From an uncultured Bacillota bacterium (GTDB lineage: Bacteria; Bacillota; Sulfobacillia; UBA995; UBA9673), in NCBI GenBank assembly GCA_937863905.1, contig CALMHV010000387.1:1-6716 (forward strand): DNA of 6,716 nt, given 5' to 3'. This document shows positions 6,195 to 6,716 of the stretch, piece by piece; within the stretch, counting starts at the first letter, position 1, and every line of letters begins with the position of its first letter. The notes beneath the pieces are model-generated. The model was not told the DNA's origin. It saw nothing but the letters and a program-made list of their open reading frames with translations, and did no database searches. The position numbers and the translations under genes were made by a program.

Positions 6195-6223
6195 TTGCCG
6201 CGCCGTCCCGCAGGCGATATAAT
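6195..6223 (+). promoter_or_regulatory. Sigma-A promoter of rpsF
   Basis: TATAAT at 6218-6223 is a perfect -10 box. TTGCCG at 6195-6200 (4 of 6 to TTGACA) lies exactly 17 bases upstream. Transcription should begin near 6230, giving a leader of about 125 bases. It begins only 13 bases after the ychF stop, so the ribosomal protein operon is transcribed independently of, and perhaps in addition to, read-through from ychF. In such GC-rich surroundings a perfect -10 at ideal spacing is unlikely to be chance. Confidence 0.85.
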
Positions 6224-6229
6224 GAAGCC

Positions 6230-6354
6230 CGTCCCACATCCACCCGCTCCGCACAAGTTGCGGGGCCTCACCGGGCAAGAAAGGTCGGGCGGATAGCGCA
6301 AAGCATCCGCCACCAGCCCGGGATGTCCGAGGGAGGAGGTGAACTACCACTATC
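6230..6354 (+). promoter_or_regulatory. Structured 5' leader of rpsF, candidate S6:S18 autoregulatory element
   Basis: The leader can form at least two strong hairpins. GCTCCGCA (6246-6253) pairs with TGCGGGGC (6259-6266), including one G-U, around a 5-base loop. GGCGGAT (6288-6294) pairs perfectly with ATCCGCC (6305-6311), with a further two-pair stem inside the loop. An alternative outer stem, CGGGC (6286-6290) with GCCCG (6316-6320), leaves a 3' bulge. Two separate segments can pair with the ribosome binding site at GGTG (6338-6341): CACC at 6311-6314, or TCACC at 6268-6272 with GGTGA (6338-6342). Many bacteria regulate rpsF-rpsR through an S6:S18-binding leader motif whose key is a CCG in a bulge flanked by a stem and a hairpin. 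CCG occurs here at 6307-6309, 6318-6320 and 6327-6329, among other places. The assignment to that class is inference, as I cannot fold or match a covariance model. Confidence 0.5.
6331..6342 (+). promoter_or_regulatory. Very strong ribosome binding site of rpsF with unusually long spacing
   Basis: GGGAGGAGGTGA is almost fully complementary to the 16S rRNA 3' end. The only in-frame start downstream is ATG 6355, which is 12 bases after GGAGGTGA and 15 after AGGAGG, longer than the usual 5-9. The frame upstream is closed by TGA at 6340-6342, so no closer in-frame start exists. A small GTG/CAC (6339-6341 with 6348-6350) or GGT/ACC pairing in the spacer could shorten the effective distance. Confidence 0.75.
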
Positions 6355-6716
6355 ATGACCGCGTACGAAAGCATCTTCATCCTCCGGCCGGACCTCGATG
6401 AGGAAGCCGTCAGCAAGACCTGCGACCGCGTCGCCGCTCTTGTCGGCAACAACAACGGCTCCGTCATCGCTCTCGAGAAAATGGGTCACCGCCGACTCGC
6501 CTACGAAGTGAAAGACCACATGGACGGGTACTACGTCATCCTCAACTACGAAGGCCAGCCCGAAACGACCCGCGAACTCGAGCGCACGTTCAAGATAAGC
6601 GACGAGTTCATTCGTCACATCATCGTAAAACGCGAAGTCCCCTACAAGCCGGCCCAGATCAGGGAGGCCGCGAAGGAGACCGCCCAGGCGGAGGCTGTGG
6701 ACGGAGCGGAAGCTCC
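6355..6716 (+). CDS. rpsF: 30S ribosomal protein S6 (bS6), cut off by the window end
   Basis: The first 120 codons of ribosomal protein bS6, a component of the platform of the 30S subunit that binds 16S rRNA together with S18. The translation starts MTAYESIFILRPDLDEEAV and continues with the family's hallmark EKMGHRRLAYEVKDHMDGYY (residues 42-61), then ELERTFKISDEFIRHIIVKRE (75-95), matching bS6 along its whole core of about 95 residues. After that comes an acidic/alanine-rich tail (KETAQAEAVDGAEA), as is common in bS6, and the frame is still open at the window end. ATG 6355 is the only start possible in this frame. Genes ssb and rpsR normally follow. It has its own sigma-A promoter and a structured leader. 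Confidence 0.97.
   Translation, partial: MTAYESIFILRPDLDEEAVSKTCDRVAALVGNNNGSVIALEKMGHRRLAYEVKDHMDGYYVILNYEGQPETTRELERTFKISDEFIRHIIVKREVPYKPAQIREAAKETAQAEAVDGAEA

Noticed and set aside
6182..6210. Terminator of ychF formed by CGGGA (6182-6186) and TCCCG (6206-6210)
   Set aside because: Only 5 pairs around a 19-base loop, no T-run, and it overlaps the -35 box of the rpsF promoter.
4940..6313. 457-codon open frame on the minus strand over the whole of ychF
   Set aside because: It lies antisense to a full-length ychF with all motifs intact. The long open frame follows from high GC, and the translation resembles no family and is rich in G, R and H.
6339..6401. Small frame from GTG 6339 overlapping the rpsF start
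   Set aside because: The start codon lies inside the ribosome binding site itself, it runs only 20 codons to a TGA, and it is in a different frame from clear bS6 sequence.

Overview
The window is GC-rich (roughly two-thirds G+C by eye) and densely coded, and it looks like chromosomal DNA of a high-GC, spore-forming Firmicute of the clostridial/Moorella/Symbiobacterium/Limnochorda type. The reasons are a clear YyaC-family spore protein, a DUF951 small protein beside ychF, CvpA- and MscS-family genes, strong AGGAGG-type ribosome binding sites, and ychF followed by rpsF. In Bacillus subtilis yyaC, ychF (yyaF/engD) and rpsF lie close together near the replication origin, so an origin-proximal position is likely here. 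That is an inference from gene order. No mobile element, CRISPR array, tRNA or rRNA was seen.

Layout: (1) 13-657 (+), a stand-alone COG1926-type phosphoribosyltransferase, converging on (2) 688-1386 (-), yyaC. A GC-rich inverted repeat lies over the two gene ends. yyaC has a sporulation-type (sigma-G-like) promoter just upstream. (3) After a 161-base divergent gap, a same-strand run begins: a membrane-anchored beta-propeller protein (1548-2768), a small multi-pass membrane protein translationally coupled to it through a GTGA overlap (2765-3142), a CvpA-family membrane protein (3156-3854), an MscS-family channel (3881-4765), a DUF951 protein (4768-4995) and ychF (5015-6181). Gaps are -4, 13, 26, 2 and 19 bases, so the six genes probably form one operon. 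No convincing vegetative promoter is visible in front of it. (4) A 173-base gap holds a strong sigma-A promoter (TTGCCG, 17 bases, TATAAT) and a structured leader before rpsF (6355 to the window end, cut off), presumably the start of the usual rpsF-ssb-rpsR operon.

How the genes fit together: the operon joins four envelope proteins (an extracytoplasmic propeller, two membrane proteins and a mechanosensitive channel) to a small cysteine-containing protein and a translation-associated ATPase. The most useful second looks are the structured rpsF leader, a plausible site of S6:S18 autoregulation with an unusually long ribosome-binding-site-to-start spacing; the sporulation promoter of yyaC; and the unrecognised propeller plus small membrane protein pair. 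I do not see strong evidence for a wholly new system; most of the window is conserved housekeeping and sporulation-linked chromosome.
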